From Cryoendolithus antarcticus (Eukaryota; Ascomycota; Dothideomycetes; Cladosporiales; Cladosporiaceae), in contig NAJO01000013.1 of NCBI GenBank assembly GCA_002077065.1, positions 496,001 through 560,000 of the forward strand: a stretch of 64,000 nucleotides of DNA. Direction: 5' to 3'. A model generated the notes under the pieces. That model ran no database searches, had not been told where the DNA came from, and saw only the letters and a list, made by a program, of their open reading frames with translations. The translations under genes were made by a program, and so were the position numbers. The first letter of the stretch is position 1. The number at the start of each line of letters is the position of its first letter. Positions 10,144-23,028 of the stretch are shown here, in pieces.

Positions 10144-10381
10144 ATGTGATGTAGACACGTATATACACGATACAAGCTGGACACTTTCCCAATCATCTCC
10201 AGATCGTTGTTCAGGATTTCTGTTGGTCTCCCTCCGGAAGCAGGGCGCGAGTCATGTCGCACGTGACATTCCCGGATCACTTCCGAAACCATTACTCTCC
10301 CCCATCGCTGCCCATTCCTGCTATCCAAGTCCGTAACACCCACACCCACACCCATCGCCTCATCCTACAAATATAATCAAC

Positions 10382-10778
10382 ATGCCTCCAAAGGGTCAGA
10401 TCCGCGGTGTACCCGCAGCGAAGCAACAGCCGGGGAACTATGCGCAAAGCACGTTGAACGCGATTCGGGACCCCGAGAACAGGACTGTGGTCATTGCTGT
10501 GTCTTTCTTCGCGGTACGTACGGGTCTGCTCGGAACGTAAGAGGCCGGGAGATGTAGTCAGGAAAAATTATGAGGCCATGAAAAGTACAGAGTGGACTGA
10601 GGAAGGAGCGAGGCGCAGGACAGCGAAAGTGATGTAGGCAGTACAAATTGCTGACACAAAGTGTTCCAGGCTGGTGTTGCGTTTCTACATAGCAGCTGGA
10701 GTGAGATCTTGCTACCACCGTAAGTACGAAGGACATCAGGGAGTTGATGCAAGGTGCTGATTGGTGTGCAGCATTTGA
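10382..10778 (+). CDS. Tom6-like small subunit of the mitochondrial outer-membrane translocase
   Basis: Exon 1 (10382-10513) encodes 44 residues starting MPPKGQIRG and containing 'RDPENRTVVIAVSFFA'. After a 156-bp intron, exon 2 starts at 10670 (GVAFLHSSWSEILLPP). The product is about 60 aa: a polar N-terminus, then one hydrophobic tail segment ending in 'SSWSEILLPP', as in fungal Tom6, which stabilises the Tom40 pore. The 3' end is ambiguous. Translation can stop at TAA 10721-10723. Alternatively, the bases GTAAGT at 10720 form a perfect donor, with an acceptor at 10770-10771, which gives ...LLPPI and a TGA at 10776-10778. The coordinates given include that second exon junction. The family call rests on a very short protein, so it is moderate. 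Confidence 0.6.
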
Positions 10779-11241
10779 GCGGTGATCGAAGATGAGATCG
10801 GGGTGTACGACTGGTTTGCGGCTTCGAGAATGTGCATGGTCAAGACAAGGAGCAGGGATGGGATGTAAGATAGGTAGGATCAGCGCTGTCACAAGTGGAA
10901 CCTCGACGCAAAAGGTACAAGGGCACTGCATTGCGTTCCAGGCCAGACGGGAGAGGCAGTCAGGACATGTGGTATGGAGCGCCGGTGATCAAGCAGTGTG
11001 CTGTTGTAAACTACGTTTGCCATGGCAAGAGTTGTAGAGTAAGCTGGTAAGAAGTCTATCAAAAGCTATGAACAAGAAGGAAGTAGGTCTTCCACATGCG
11101 ACGTCTGCGATGCATTCACAAGACATTAGATACACCAGAGCCTCCTTGCAGCAAGATGTGTGCGACAGTGTGCCTCGCCGGACAGGACTGGTATCTTGTC
11201 GCGCCACCCAAACATAAGGAAAATCGTCAACCCAGACCTAT
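10779..11241. other. Convergent intergenic region
   Basis: 463 bp between the Tom6-like gene and the convergent copper radical oxidase. It must hold both 3' untranslated regions. No gene, repeat or RNA motif was recognised. Confidence 0.5.
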
Positions 11242-14200
11242 CTAGAAGAGTGGCTGCACCGGCCCCGTCCCAGGCACATTGAAGTCTGGGAACGCGGGCC
11301 AGTTGCCAAGTCCGGCAGGATCACCTCCAATGCGCACCCAAGATGCGTGCGAGGGCACGTTATTGGCGTCTAGCAGGAAGACTTGGAACCATGCTGGTGG
11401 GCACACGTTGGCGGTCGGTGGCGCTGTGACTTTACAGCTTGAGCCTGCACTGCAGTCGACAGCGGGGAAGATGGTACGCTGACCCATGCTGTTGCCGTGT
11501 GTGCTTGCCACGGCGCCGATAAGCGAGACGCGGTAAGAGCGCACGGCTCCGGTGCCGAAAGCAGTGATGGAGATCGTGTGCGTGCTACCGTAAGCCCAGT
11601 CTAGATCGGAGACCGTAAACGCTGGGCGTGCTCCGCCGTGCAGAATGTAAGGTGGAGTCCAGAGCTCGTTGCGGTACTCCTGAGGAGCGAAGGCGCGCAC
11701 GTCTTCCGGGTCTGAGCCAGAGACTAGTACGCGACCGTCGTCGAGCAGCACAGCTTCGCTGTGATAGAGACGCGCGATCGTGGTGTTTGCCATGACCGTC
11801 ATGCGCTGGTGGATCGGCTTTGAGGGATCATATAGCACCGAGTTCAAGTTCGGCTGCGTGGCAAGACCAAATCCAGCGCGACCGTATTGCGCGCCGTTGA
11901 GGATCAGGTAAGTACCATCAGGCAGGGCTACCATGTTGGACATGACGCGCTTGGAGGGCATGCGCTCGATTGTCCAGGTCGCGTTGGGTTGATCCGGCGC
12001 CATTGTGATGCAATTGTCGAGGCCAATCTCAGCGTAGGGTGTTGAGCCACCGCAGACGATGATCGAGACGTCGTCGGTGTAAGGAGCGTATTGTGGCAGG
12101 ATCATCATGGTGCCTTCGAACGGGTATGTGCGGCCGCCAGCGTCGGTGTAGACTGCGCCTGGCATGTTCGGGAGGGTTCTTTGCGTTGCGAGTGTGTCTG
12201 GATTCAGGATACGAGCCTCGTTATAGTAACCCACGAAGATGCCACCAGATGGTAGAACCAAGAGGAAAGGGTACAGGTTGTTGGGATCAGTCCTGGCAAG
12301 GTAGTCGCAGTAAAGTGCCACACCGCTGGGCGATGGCAGAACCTCGAGACTGGGCACAGCAGCGCCGTTGGAGCCCTGCTCGCCACCCATGACCAAGATT
12401 GAGCCGTTGGCGAGTGTCATTGCGCTAGGGTACCAGCGGCCTTCGAGCAAAGACACCTCTTTCACGTTCTCTTGCCAGTCGTTCTTGCCAGCAACACCTG
12501 GCGAACCGTCTGGCCAGTAGAGTCGAATGCCGAAGGTGTCGTCGTTAGCCCAACCACCGACGTTGATCTGTCGACCAGCACGGTCTGGTAGCGTCAGACT
12601 GGCCGAACAGAAGACGTCGCTCTTGACATGCATCGTTCGCCAGGTGGCCGAGTAGTTTCCAGCATCCTGAAGGGTGATATCAAACTCGTAAGCACCCGTA
12701 GCGTTGTTCACAGGCGAGGTGCCAAACTTCTCCAGGTAAGTGACCTTACCGTTTCGTGCAGGTGCAGTGACCAACGGAATCACTGGTCCAGAGTTAAGAA
12801 AGCTGTACAGACCAGCATCGTTGCCAGTAGCGTAAGTCCAGCTACCCAATGTATCTCCTTGCCAGGTGTAGTATGAGAGACGGCTCCCGCCACCGCAATA
12901 GTAACCGCCGTTCTTGCCCTTGTCTCCTGCGCAAAGCGTAGAACATTCGCTGTCAGGTCTGATCGTCGCACCAGCAGTGACAGGGTCTTGAATGTCACCA
13001 CAGTAGCATTGCTCACCATATTCGGTACCGGCAGCCATATAGCCATACTTGGCGCACAAGTTCATGCAGTTTGTGTTGTTGTTGGTGCCGGCGAAGACAA
13101 TCTCGTAGGACAGCGAACGCTTTCCGTCAACATCAGTCAGGCAGCCTTGATATTGCCAGCTGCCTGGAAGTCCTGTCTTTTGGATGCTCGGCTGAGTGTA
13201 GTTGTTCATGGTGCCATTGGAATAGATGCTGAGACGCCCACCGGCACCGCACTTCTCGGCGCTATTGCCACCACAGTTCATATTGCACTGAGTGTCAGCG
13301 ACAAGGGTTGGAGCATTGCGAATGTAGTTGTCGCAGAAGCACTGCGTGGAGTACTCCATGCCAGCGATGGTGTAGCCTTGACCAGTACATTTGGCGATGC
13401 AGGACTCGACCGTCAAAGAAGAATCGTCAGGTTGCTGGTAGCCGAGGCCACGTCCTCCAGCCATGTTGTCGGTGAAGCATCCCTGGTACACGAACGGAAG
13501 AATGGCTGTTGCGTTGACAGAGCTTGAAGGCGTGGGCGTTGGAGTCGGGGTAGTCACAGGAGTACCGCCTCCACCGCCAGCCGGCACAGATGTGGATGTC
13601 GTTGGCTGTGCGCCCGGCAGTCCAGTGGAGTTGTATTGCCATACGTTGAGACGGCTAGGTCCACCGCATGGCTCGTCGGTGTTGCCTTTGCAGGCCATAG
13701 TGCAGCCCGCATTGCCATCGGGAGCAGGTCCTCCGCCGTTTTGCGCGCTGCTGTCGCAGAAGCATTCGTTTGCATACTCGAGACCAGCGTAATTGAACCC
13801 ATTCTTGAAACAGGATGCCTGGCACTTCTCGACAGTCATGTCACCCAGGCCATACTGGCCATTGTTAAGCGTCCGAGCACCGGCATTGTCAGTCCAGCAG
13901 CCGGCATTGTACCAACCTGTCAGTTGGAAGACGTTGAGACCATTGGGTCCGCCGCAAGTCTCGTTGCTGTTGCCGTTACAAGCCATGCTGCACCGACCAT
14001 CTGTCTGTACGGTAGCGTACTTTGCAAGGCCACTATCGCAATAGCATTCCCCTGTAAGACTGTCAGTTGGGATCAGGGTCAAGATAAATTGCACTTCTTA
14101 CCGCCGTACTCGACACCCGCATAGGCGAAGCCAGCCGTAAAGCAAGAAGCCGTGCATGCCTCAATTGTCATCGGCACCTGCAGATATTGCGTTTTCGTCA

Positions 14201-15200
14201 ATGTACGAGATGCTTGTGAGTCATTGTAACATCCAAGCGCACTCCAGCCCCCGGGAGGTTGTGGAATTGCCGATTGCGGCTTGACGACAGGCTTTGCGCT
14301 GCCCTTTCCGTAGATATTCATGCGATTGCCGGCGCCACAGAACTCCGATGCATTGCCGTTGCAGGGCATGTTGCATTGGGTTAAGGTAGTATTGGCGGCG
14401 CTCGTGGCAACATAATTATCGCAATAGCACTCGCCTGTTCTGGCGTTAGCGGTCGATCAATCTAGCAGTGTCTTCCACGGCTTACTAGCGTATTCAACTC
14501 CGGCAAGAGTGTATCCTGCACCGCTGCATGCCGCAGTACAGAGCTCCACAGTCAGATTGCTCGTGCCGCCCGGCACCTGCACTCCATTGGCCAAAGACTT
14601 CGTTGGACCATCAGCCCAGCATCCGTACGAGGTCCATCCTGGCGGAGCTGGCGCAGTTGTCGGTCCTTGCGGTACGGGCTTGTTGGCGTAGTACACTGTT
14701 AGACGGTTACCACCACCGCAGGCTTCGCTCGCGTTCCCGCTGCATCCCATGTTGCAGTCGGAGTCTGGCTGCAGTGTGGCTGGTGGGGCCAAAAGATTGT
14801 CGCAATAGCACTCTGCAATTCGTTAGCGCGCTGCACCTCTTATATTGCCTGCAGCTGATAATTCGCACCGTCCGAGTACTCGGTCCCAGCGTAGACATAG
14901 CCCCTATTCGAGCAGTAGCTGATGCACCAAGTTGCGCTGTTTCCAGTCCCTGCTGTGTACGGGCCTGCGAGAGTCCGCGAGCCTTGCAGATCACTATACT
15001 CTGCATCAATCGCCTGATCATGCTATCTCGTGACCAAGCCTTCTCACTCACTTGTAGCATCCGGTATATGTCCAATTAGTCGGTAGCACAGAGGCGGGTT
15101 GTAAAGTGCTTTGTCGCGGAAGAATAGGTAGCGAGAATGCATCAACGCAAAGCGAGTGTAGTATGGGCCCCAGCACCAATGACGAAAACGGCGGCACCAT
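11242..15200 (-). CDS. Secreted copper radical oxidase (glyoxal oxidase-like) with six WSC domains
   Basis: Five exons: 15200-15052, 14993-14869, 14812-14486, 14434-14102 and 14051-11242, giving 1247 aa. Introns are 50-58 bp and all joins restore the WSC consensus (such as 'GVEYASECYCDN'). An N-terminal hydrophobic stretch (MVPPFSSLVLG...) looks like a signal peptide. Six WSC carbohydrate-binding modules follow, each with the pattern GC..D ... C...C ... EY..(Q/E)C(Y/F)C ... C...C.G. The catalytic half is a galactose/glyoxal oxidase beta-propeller. It keeps the cross-linked Cys ('DVFCSASLTLP'), Tyr in 'TYPFEGTMMILP', the Tyr-His pair in 'ARLYHSEAVLLDDGRVLVSGSDP' and the His in 'STHGNSMGQR'. 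It therefore looks active: it should oxidise aldehydes or alcohols to produce H2O2 while bound to the cell wall. Exon 2's acceptor (TATAG) is the least certain join. Confidence 0.88.
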
Positions 15201-16801
15201 CTTGACGAGAAATAAGGAAAATTGCAAGACTGCAACACTGAATGAGCGGGTGTGGAAGTGTGCAAGTCAATGAGAGAAATGGAGGACCAAAAGTGATATC
15301 CAATGGAGTAGCGCAGTGGATAAGCAGTCAGCATTCAACGGCAGCCACAGGGCACACCACATCCAGGCCAGAAGAGCCAGACGCGTGTTGGCGAAAATGG
15401 CCCAGAGCTCGGGTCATCAGCCTCTCAAAGTAGACGCAGAGCCTCATGGAGGCGCACCTAGGCGTGATGCAAGGAGGTTGACGATTACGACGGTAGCCAG
15501 AAGGGTCTCTAGCGCTTCGCTATGTGGCCTGACCGCACAGAGTCGCGTGGTCGGCATGGCCGCTTGGAATAGAAGCTGACGCGAACGAATGTGTCTGGGT
15601 GTAGGGTCAAGACAGCACGAGCCACGGGGCCGAACCTCAGAATGCAAGAGCCATATTCCCCGAGGCCTGCAATGTGGACGTTAGCTATGCCGATCGAGCA
15701 TTCCAGCTGTCTAATGAGAGTCAGCGAACAACGAGTAGCATGCAAGCAGTCAAGCCAACAAATGCATCCACGCTAGACGTCTCCAAAAATACCCTCCAGC
15801 GTGTGCAGACATGCCAATCAGTGATAACCGCAAAGCCAGATCTGCAGCAATATGGAAGAGGCGAGCCACGCAGATTGCAAGGGCAACATCGAGAACAACG
15901 CCCGTACCGAGAATCACACGCGGTCCAGATAGGCTTCCGTCCCGCACTGCTTGGCTAAACTTGGTAGCTGCAGCCCGTGCGGTGTGACGGGCCAAATGAA
16001 CGATAGCGAAAAGCAGTTTAGATTAGAGGCTTGAACCTTGCCAACCCATGTGCGCCATGGCAGCGCTGATCCCTGACCCAAGGTGGAGCTTGACCTCAGG
16101 CGTTCATCCAGATCTGGAGGGGCTATCTCGAAAAGGCGAATGTGGCGGATCTTGTAACGTCGCGGAGTCGGCTTCGCTGGCGCCCTCGTGGAGAAGATGT
16201 GGCTGCCGTTATGGAGATTTGGTCACGGTGTATCCGCGGGTTGGGGACTCGACGATTCTCCACACAGGTATCAGAATGCCGCCACGCAATTTGTGTAGGC
16301 GAGGACGAGTACTATCGGAATGATGAGAGCGATTGTGTTCACTGTCGTGCACCATCCACAACGCTGCACGTACTGCATGTAGCGAAATTATTGGAGGGTG
16401 GCGACAAGCAGGCCACACCTGCAGATGTTGTGCATAGCAATCTATTCGACAGGAGAATTGCATGAAGCAGTTCTGCGGACGCAGGTACATATGCAGATAG
16501 GCGGGCATGTCTCGGTAGTACAGTGCAACAATCCCCCTGCATGTATGTATGCCGCTAAACTTGAACGCGAGGTCGCACGCGACATCTTTCGCTGGAACAT
16601 TTCGTCAAAGCAGAGATGATTTGTACAAGCAGACTAGAAGGTCGAGCAGCAGCGAGATGATGAGTATTCGTACAGCACCAAGGGAACGGTGCTTAGGTCT
16701 ATGTCCGGTCATTATCTCCACTGGCGAATCTGCCCAGAACGCCGCCCATGTGTACCTCCCAGTTTCCCGTGTGTCGCCCGTAGCAAGCACCCGCCCCAAA
16801 T
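15201..16801. other. Intergenic region, no gene recognised
   Basis: About 1.6 kb upstream of the copper radical oxidase start and downstream of the GH16 gene. Only short frames of under 140 codons occur, none with family character. It probably contains the oxidase promoter and the GH16 3' end. Confidence 0.5.
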
Positions 16802-18294
16802 CTAGCAAGCACCATGCGAGGACATCTTCACACTCTTTACAGTCATGCCTCTCTCGTGACCCTCGCCCCAAGACGGCAGCCATAGCTGCTTCGCATCCCA
16901 GAATGACTTTGGCGCTGTCAAACTGCCATCACCCCACGGCTTATTACCCACTCCATCCTTGAAGAACCCATTCGTTCCACCCACGGCGACGTTAAGAATG
17001 AGGTAAAACTTCTGATCGAAGGGGGTATTGCGCTGGCCGGTTTGCGACCAAGGGTCGAAGAGGGCAGACTGGTTGGCAATGTACTCTCCAAACTTGCCCC
17101 GATTCCACATTGTATTGGCACCAGTGGCGAACTTGATGTAAAAGGTTTGCTGATGAGCTGTCAGTATGTTACAGCATATGGTGGAACGAATCGGGCGACT
17201 TACCAGCAGCTGGTTGTCGATGTACATGAACAAATAGTCCGGAGTCCACTCAAGGCCGTAGGTATGAAAAGCTTGCGAGTAGTCCGCACGACGGAGGTTG
17301 TGCTTACCGCTCGTGCGCCAGAACGCGTCAGTAGAAGTCGAAGGACCCCAGTGCATAGCTGAGATGATGGAGTTCCGGCCGTCGGTATAGTTCAAAGGGC
17401 TGTTCCCTCGGCTTTCTGCAATATCGATTTCACCGCTCTGTGGCCATGGCCCGTAGATATCATCCTCGGGCATCATCCAGATCGCGGGCCACAGCCAATC
17501 ACCCTTGGGCATCTTGGCGACGACCTCTACCTTACCGTACTGGATGCTCTTCTTTCCCTTGGTAGTCATGCGAGCACTTCGTACAGGGTTGATGATGTCG
17601 CCAGTGGTCTTGTTGCTGTAGATAGAGCACATGGTGTAGTCGGTCGAGGTGCACGTCTTTGCGGTCGTGAGATTGAGGGTGTAGCCATCGTAGAGCTGCT
17701 CCGGTGTGATGTCCGTGCTCTCAGTAGTCAGAGTGGGGACGATGTGCAATCCCTCGGCGTCGGTGTACGCGTTCTTTGGGTCGTCGGTTGTCCAGTCGAA
17801 AGCACCTGTGCCGAAGCCTCCTCGTTGGATCTCAAAGCTCCATGCCGAGTTGTCGATGCTGTGAAAGTCGTCCTCCCAAACAGGGCAGAAACTGCCAGTG
17901 GACACGCTCATGTACTCCAAGGCGCAAACAGCACCGCCAGCTACGATACCGATACCAATGCCAATCCAGAAGATGATTCGCTCCCAGCGCTTGCGCTTGA
18001 AGTTTGGATCATCTTTACCTTGAAGCCATGGCTTCTCGTCATACTCGCCGTCCTTCAGACGAGCACTCTGAAATTTCCGCCTTCGAGGAACATATGCTTC
18101 TATGTCATGTTAGATTCCAGCAGCTGTCTTCTGCTCCGCTGGTTCTACTTACTTGTCTGAACATTAGGAAAGTAGCCTGAGTAGTCTGACTTCTCCTGTG
18201 TTGGTGCAGCACTTAGAGCTGGTGTTGCGAACGGATTGTGTTTAGCATTTCTAGTCGAGTGCATCGATGTCCGCGCGGATGCGTCGGCCGACAT
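16802..18294 (-). CDS. Membrane-anchored GH16 glucanase/transglycosylase-like protein
   Basis: Three exons: 18294-18153, 18099-17204 and 17149-16802, giving 461 aa. About 75 polar residues are followed by basic 'KRKRWER' and one transmembrane helix (IIFWIGIGIGIVAGGAVCA), so the protein should be type II with the enzyme domain outside. The GH16 fold is shown by 'YGKVEVVAKMPKGDWLWPAIWMMP' and the catalytic motif GEIDIAE. Its two Glu are the nucleophile and acid/base, with the Asp between them. Later landmarks are 'FHTYGLEWTPDYLFMYIDNQLL' and 'QKFYLILNVAVGG'. The motif form resembles laminarinase/GNBP-type GH16 more than Kre6/Skn1. A role in beta-1,3-glucan remodelling of the cell wall is inferred. 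The second intron (54 bp) is in frame and stop-free but has canonical GTAAGT, CTGAC and CAG. Confidence 0.85.
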
Positions 18295-20109
18295 GATGGG
18301 AGATGAAGCCTGTAGTCCAGATGCAATCAAGGGTCGTGAAGCGAATCAGTAGTTCGGTAAGTAGAAGCAGAAAGAGTGGCAGGAGAATTAGTGCTGAACA
18401 ACGAGCGTGACGAAGGACTTTGGAAGATTTCAATGGAGATCAAGATACGCCCCTCCAAACTTTCCCAGCAACCCCCAAATGGGCGAGTCCCAGCCGTTCT
18501 GATAAGTAGACTTCATGATGGACCTATCGAAAGCGCAGGTCTCGAACGCCCATATTGTAGATCATCCATGCTCGCGTGAAGAGGCGTGCGTCTCGCGTGC
18601 TTGGGACGGTCTGTGCCGTTGGCCATTATTGCTGTGGACCGTAGATAGTGCTGCGCTTTCGATTCCAGGTCTATTGTACCGTCTCCTGATACCCCCGCCC
18701 CACAGCGGCGCTGGTCAAGGCAAATGTGATAGCACCCTCATTGGCGCTAGGTTCGAAGGTAACGAGGGAGGCAAGATGGCCCGTGATGCCATAGAATGTG
18801 CGGGAGAGTACCAGGAACGCGCAGAAAGTTAATTTAGAGTACAGAGCAAAACGCAGCTTGTGACAGAGCTAAACTCGTTGGGGATGCCGCCGACGTATCA
18901 CTCCACCCTTCTTTGGCACATCAGAGTTCGTATCGGGCCTAGTGCGACCGAATGAACGACCCGTCATCTAACCTCACCCACGCGACTCACGCGACCCACG
19001 ATAACGCAAATCCATCGGACTGGAGACGAGTGCAACAGCAACCTATCTTCCCGCGCGAAGGGTATATTGTGTGGCAGGCGATCGTCAGTGTGATCTCCAT
19101 GGCGGTGAGCTCATCAGACGCTTGCAAAGAGTACCATCTCAAGATCACGGCAGACGTCGATGTCACTGCGAAATCGCCCTTGTAGTGCGGCGCCATAGCT
19201 CCAAAGTCAGAGGTCTGGAGATGAGAGCCTTACGGGGACGGTCACAGGTCTCCCGCGCTGCGAAGTACGAAGCGCCGCCTGCGTGAGTGGAGCATCATAG
19301 TAAAGTTACGCTGGTGTACCGGCGCCTTCTTATCCCCTTCGCCAGTGTGACTGTTGAGTCGATGGGCTGCTGTAGCGCCAGGCCATCCTGGCCCAGAGCA
19401 ATGCAAGAAGTATTGGGTGCTTGGCAGCACCTCCTGCAATAGCTGGCCACAGATATGAGTGGATCCTTAGCTTGCCTCGAGTCTTCAAGCCTGACGAGAC
19501 CCCTGTCTTCCGCCAAACACAGAGAGCTGTATCTGGATGTTGATGTGTCCTATCTGTTAGCGCACCACATATGTTCCGCAGGTGCGTCTCGGCCACTCGG
19601 CAGCATATCTCTTGCCTGGCAAGAACCGGGAACTCTAGATTGAGGCGCTGTAGCGTCGAAGGTTTGTGGCTTACTATGTCACCGAATTGGGACGATTGAC
19701 TACGAGCGTCCGTCCGAAAGAACAGGCCTCACCCCTATGAGCACGAGGCCATAGCTTCGCGGCGCTCACTTGGGTTTCCCAAACGTCGGTTAGGCACGTT
19801 GCACGCGAGCTCTATCGCCACGTGCGGCAGGTAATCGGTGTTTTGTCAAGATATATCGCGTGGTCACGTCTTCCGTACTCGTTGTTCTAGCCAGCCATTC
19901 GCCTGTGTGCTTTCCTCGACGCCGTACTCTATATTCACCTACAAGCACGAGCCAGTGCCGTTTTATTGTATCGGCTTGGTCTGCTCTTTCCCGGATAAGA
20001 GACCATTCCTCGTCAGCCTCTTGTCACTAGAGTCGCTATCTGACCCCTCTAACTACTATCCTTTCGCTCGAAACCCCTACGCAGTAGCCTTCGCAAAGCA
20101 ACTGTCGTA
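18295..20109. other. Divergent intergenic region GH16/GT2
   Basis: 1.8 kb between two divergent cell-surface genes. It must carry both promoters. The last ~250 bp before the GT2 ATG are rich in pyrimidine runs, typical of fungal promoters and leaders. A 91-codon frame ending just before the ATG (19838-20110) looks like leader, not gene. No RNA gene was recognised. Confidence 0.5.
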
Positions 20110-23028
20110 ATGGCGCAACCAGACTATCTTGACTTCGACTTTCCGGGCGACGGCGATGCCCACCATCTCACACAGCTCAAAAAGGTACACCACAAGAGCA
20201 GCCGAGCATCGAGTGTCAACTCGGCCGATGTGCGCAATGGTCGCCATGGTGTCATGGCAAAGTGTTCGTCTTCGTAACTATCATGCGCTTTACATATAGC
20301 TGACATGCTACAGATCTCTACAAACAGGTTGCCAGCAACCAATGGCTTGAACCTCCCCAGGATGAAGACGGAAATCCAGTGCCTGAGTATGTCGCAACTC
20401 GAGGTGTTGTCATGCAACGAGAAGACTCCAGCTTCGTCACCTACCCTCACACACTCAACGAGGATGTTGTCAAGGCAGTCCTTAAACTCGATGTTCCGAT
20501 CGCCTTTACAATGTCATCTGAGGTCACTTCAGCGTTGCTAGCTCAGGTTACTCCCGAGCAAACGCAGCTCGGAGATCCTCGGTCAGGAATCGTACTTCCA
20601 ATTGTCGATTCAGTGAACCTCATCGCATCTGGGAGCGCGACGATCGCACGCGAGAACTTCATATGTCTCTGCCGAGACGAGCAGTTCGTACTGGTGTGGG
20701 GTGACACGGTGGAGAACATCATGGCACAGGGCACAGATATCGAGACTTGGCTCGTCGGCCTCGTAAGTCGCTTGTCGAGGACCTTGCAATGGACATAGCT
20801 GACAAGTCACAGGTTTGGGGCACGCAAGTTCAGCCTACGCAAGGTCTCTCACCAAGACAAAGCACTTTCGGTCTGCGCACCGCGGCGTCATCGCAACCAC
20901 CCATGATGCCTGCTAACAGCCCTATGACTGGTTTCATGCCAGGGATGGTACTCGATGAGAAGCAGATGAAGAGCTTCGACGTGATCCAAACTGCAATTGC
21001 GAGAGAAGAGGAGGGTGATAAAGCATTCGATCTGGAGCGAGATGGAGCCGAAGCACCGCCCCGACCATTCTTGCTGTGGCACGCTGGCTGTATCGCACTT
21101 GCCATGGTCCTCGTTGTACTGGTCGAGTTCGCCTGTGTCGCCAAACTGCTCACTGAGGTGCGACTTGATGGCAGCTACATACGCTTTGGTCTTCTTTTGA
21201 CTGTCCCGATGTTCGCCGCCTTCGCGCTGTTTTTCATGATTGTCATCACTGGTTCGCTCTTCCAGCTTTTCGGCCCACTCGCTGCAGTCCAGGAGAACTC
21301 CTGCTTCTACTCAGCTAAGGCACCCAAGGTTGGCAGGTACACAGACTATGAGCTCCCTCATGTCACCATCCAGATGCCCGTCTACAAGGAGGGCTTAAAG
21401 GGTGTCATCATGCCTACTATTGAGTCCTGCATGGCTGCTGTCCGACACTACGAATCTCGCGGCGGCACTGCATCGATCTACATTAACGACGACGGCATGC
21501 AGCTTGTCAAGCCCGAGCTTGCAGAGGCACGGCAGGCGTACTATGAGCTTAACAACATCGGTTGGTGCTCCCGTCCTGGCCACAACACCGACGAGGAGAA
21601 AGGCGAGATCTTCATTCGCGCTGGTAAATTCAAGAAGGCCTCCAACATGAACTACTGCCTCGATTTCTCCGGTCGCGTCGAAGATCTGTGGCTCAATCTG
21701 ATCGATGAGGCATGCAACAAGCGCGGCTGCTCCCAAGAGGAGCTCAGCATCGAGGAGGAGGAAGAGCTCTACGACCAAGCGCGTGAGGCTATGCTCGAGA
21801 AGGACGGCGGTCGCACTTGGGCCGCCGGCAACGTCCGTATGGGCGAGGTCATCCTCATCATCGACTCCGATACTCGTGTCCCCGAAGACTGCCTCCTCTA
21901 CGGCGCCCTTGAGATGCACGAATCGCCAGAAATCGCACTCCTGCAACATGCCTCCGGTATCCTACAAGTCGTCAACAACGTCTTCGAGAACGGCATCACC
22001 TACTTCACGAACTTGATCTACACCTCCATTCAGTTCGCTGTCGGCTCCGGAGATTGCGCACCATTTGTCGGTCACAATACATTCGTCCGCTGGAAAGCCA
22101 TCCAGTCCATCTCATGGGAGGAGGGTGGCCGTACGCTCTTTTGGTCCGAGTCTCACGTCTCTGAGGATTTCGACGTCTCTCTCCGCCTTCAAATGAACGG
22201 CTTCCTCGTCCGCCTCGCTACATATCACAACGGCGGCTTCAAGGAGGGTGTGTCTCTCACTGTCTACGACGAATTGGCCCGATGGGAGAAGTACGCCTAT
22301 GGCTGCAACGAGCTTGTGTTCCACCCCTTCCGCTACTGGTTCACCAAGGGCCCTATTACACCGCTTTTCCGCAAGTTCCTGTGGAGCAACATCAAGATCA
22401 CCAGCAAGGTCACCATCATCGCCTACATCTTCACGTACTACGCTATTGCCTCTGCCATCCCGCTCACACTGGGCAACTACCTCATTGTTGGTCTCTTCGC
22501 CGATGAGGTCGATCAGTTCTACATCTCGTCCTGGAAGATTTTCGTCGGTATGGCCGTCGTCTTCAACTTCCTCTCGCCTATCGCCTACGCTATGTTGCGT
22601 CACAGACTAGGTCAGAAGACTTTCTTCATCTGCTTGTGGGAGACTATCAAGTGGACTCCTATGGTAAGCACATCTTTCCAATTGTATCCTTCGAAACCTA
22701 CTAACATTCTTCGTAGTTCGTCCTCTTCTTCGGCGGTCTCTCCTTCCACATGTGCAAAGCACTCCTCTGCCACTCCTGCAGCATCAACATGGAATGGACC
22801 ACCACAGCCAAGGAACTCGAAGCCTCCGGTTTCCGCATCGGTCTCGACCGCATCGTCCGCGACTTCAAGTACATGTACGCGTTCCTCATACCCGTCATTG
22901 GCGGTATGATCTACCTGGCCTGCTTCGCGCCCTTCGGCTGGGAGATCACGGATTTCTCTGCCATCTTGCCGTTGGCTAACCAGGTCGGTTGCCACGCGCT
23001 GTTGCCGTTTGCGCTTGGGCTGTTCTAA
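20110..23028 (+). CDS. Type 2 glycosyltransferase, membrane-bound, hyphal-growth GT2 family
   Basis: Four exons: 20110-20263, 20314-20762, 20813-22663 and 22717-23028, about 921 aa. The donor of intron 1 is uncertain: GTTCGT at 20264 fits the frame, but the consensus is weak. Two transmembrane helices near residues 286-350 precede the GT-A domain. That domain shows 'YINDDGMQLV', a DxD-like 'IDSDTRVPEDCL' near 551 and 'SEDFDVSLRLQ' near 649. At least four more transmembrane helices follow, to the C-terminus. This layout matches the conserved fungal GT2 described from Zymoseptoria tritici as needed for hyphal growth on solid surfaces, a relative of chitin and hyaluronan synthases. The substrate is unknown. 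It probably acts at the plasma membrane and exports a polysaccharide. Confidence 0.82.

Noticed and set aside
16010..16060. tRNA T-loop-like sequence (GGTTCAAGCC on the minus strand)
   Set aside because: The flanking bases do not form a T stem, and no acceptor or anticodon arm could be found.
18971..19000. Short CACGCGAC-type tandem repeat in the GH16/GT2 intergenic region
   Set aside because: Only two to three imperfect 9-base copies; likely chance low complexity.
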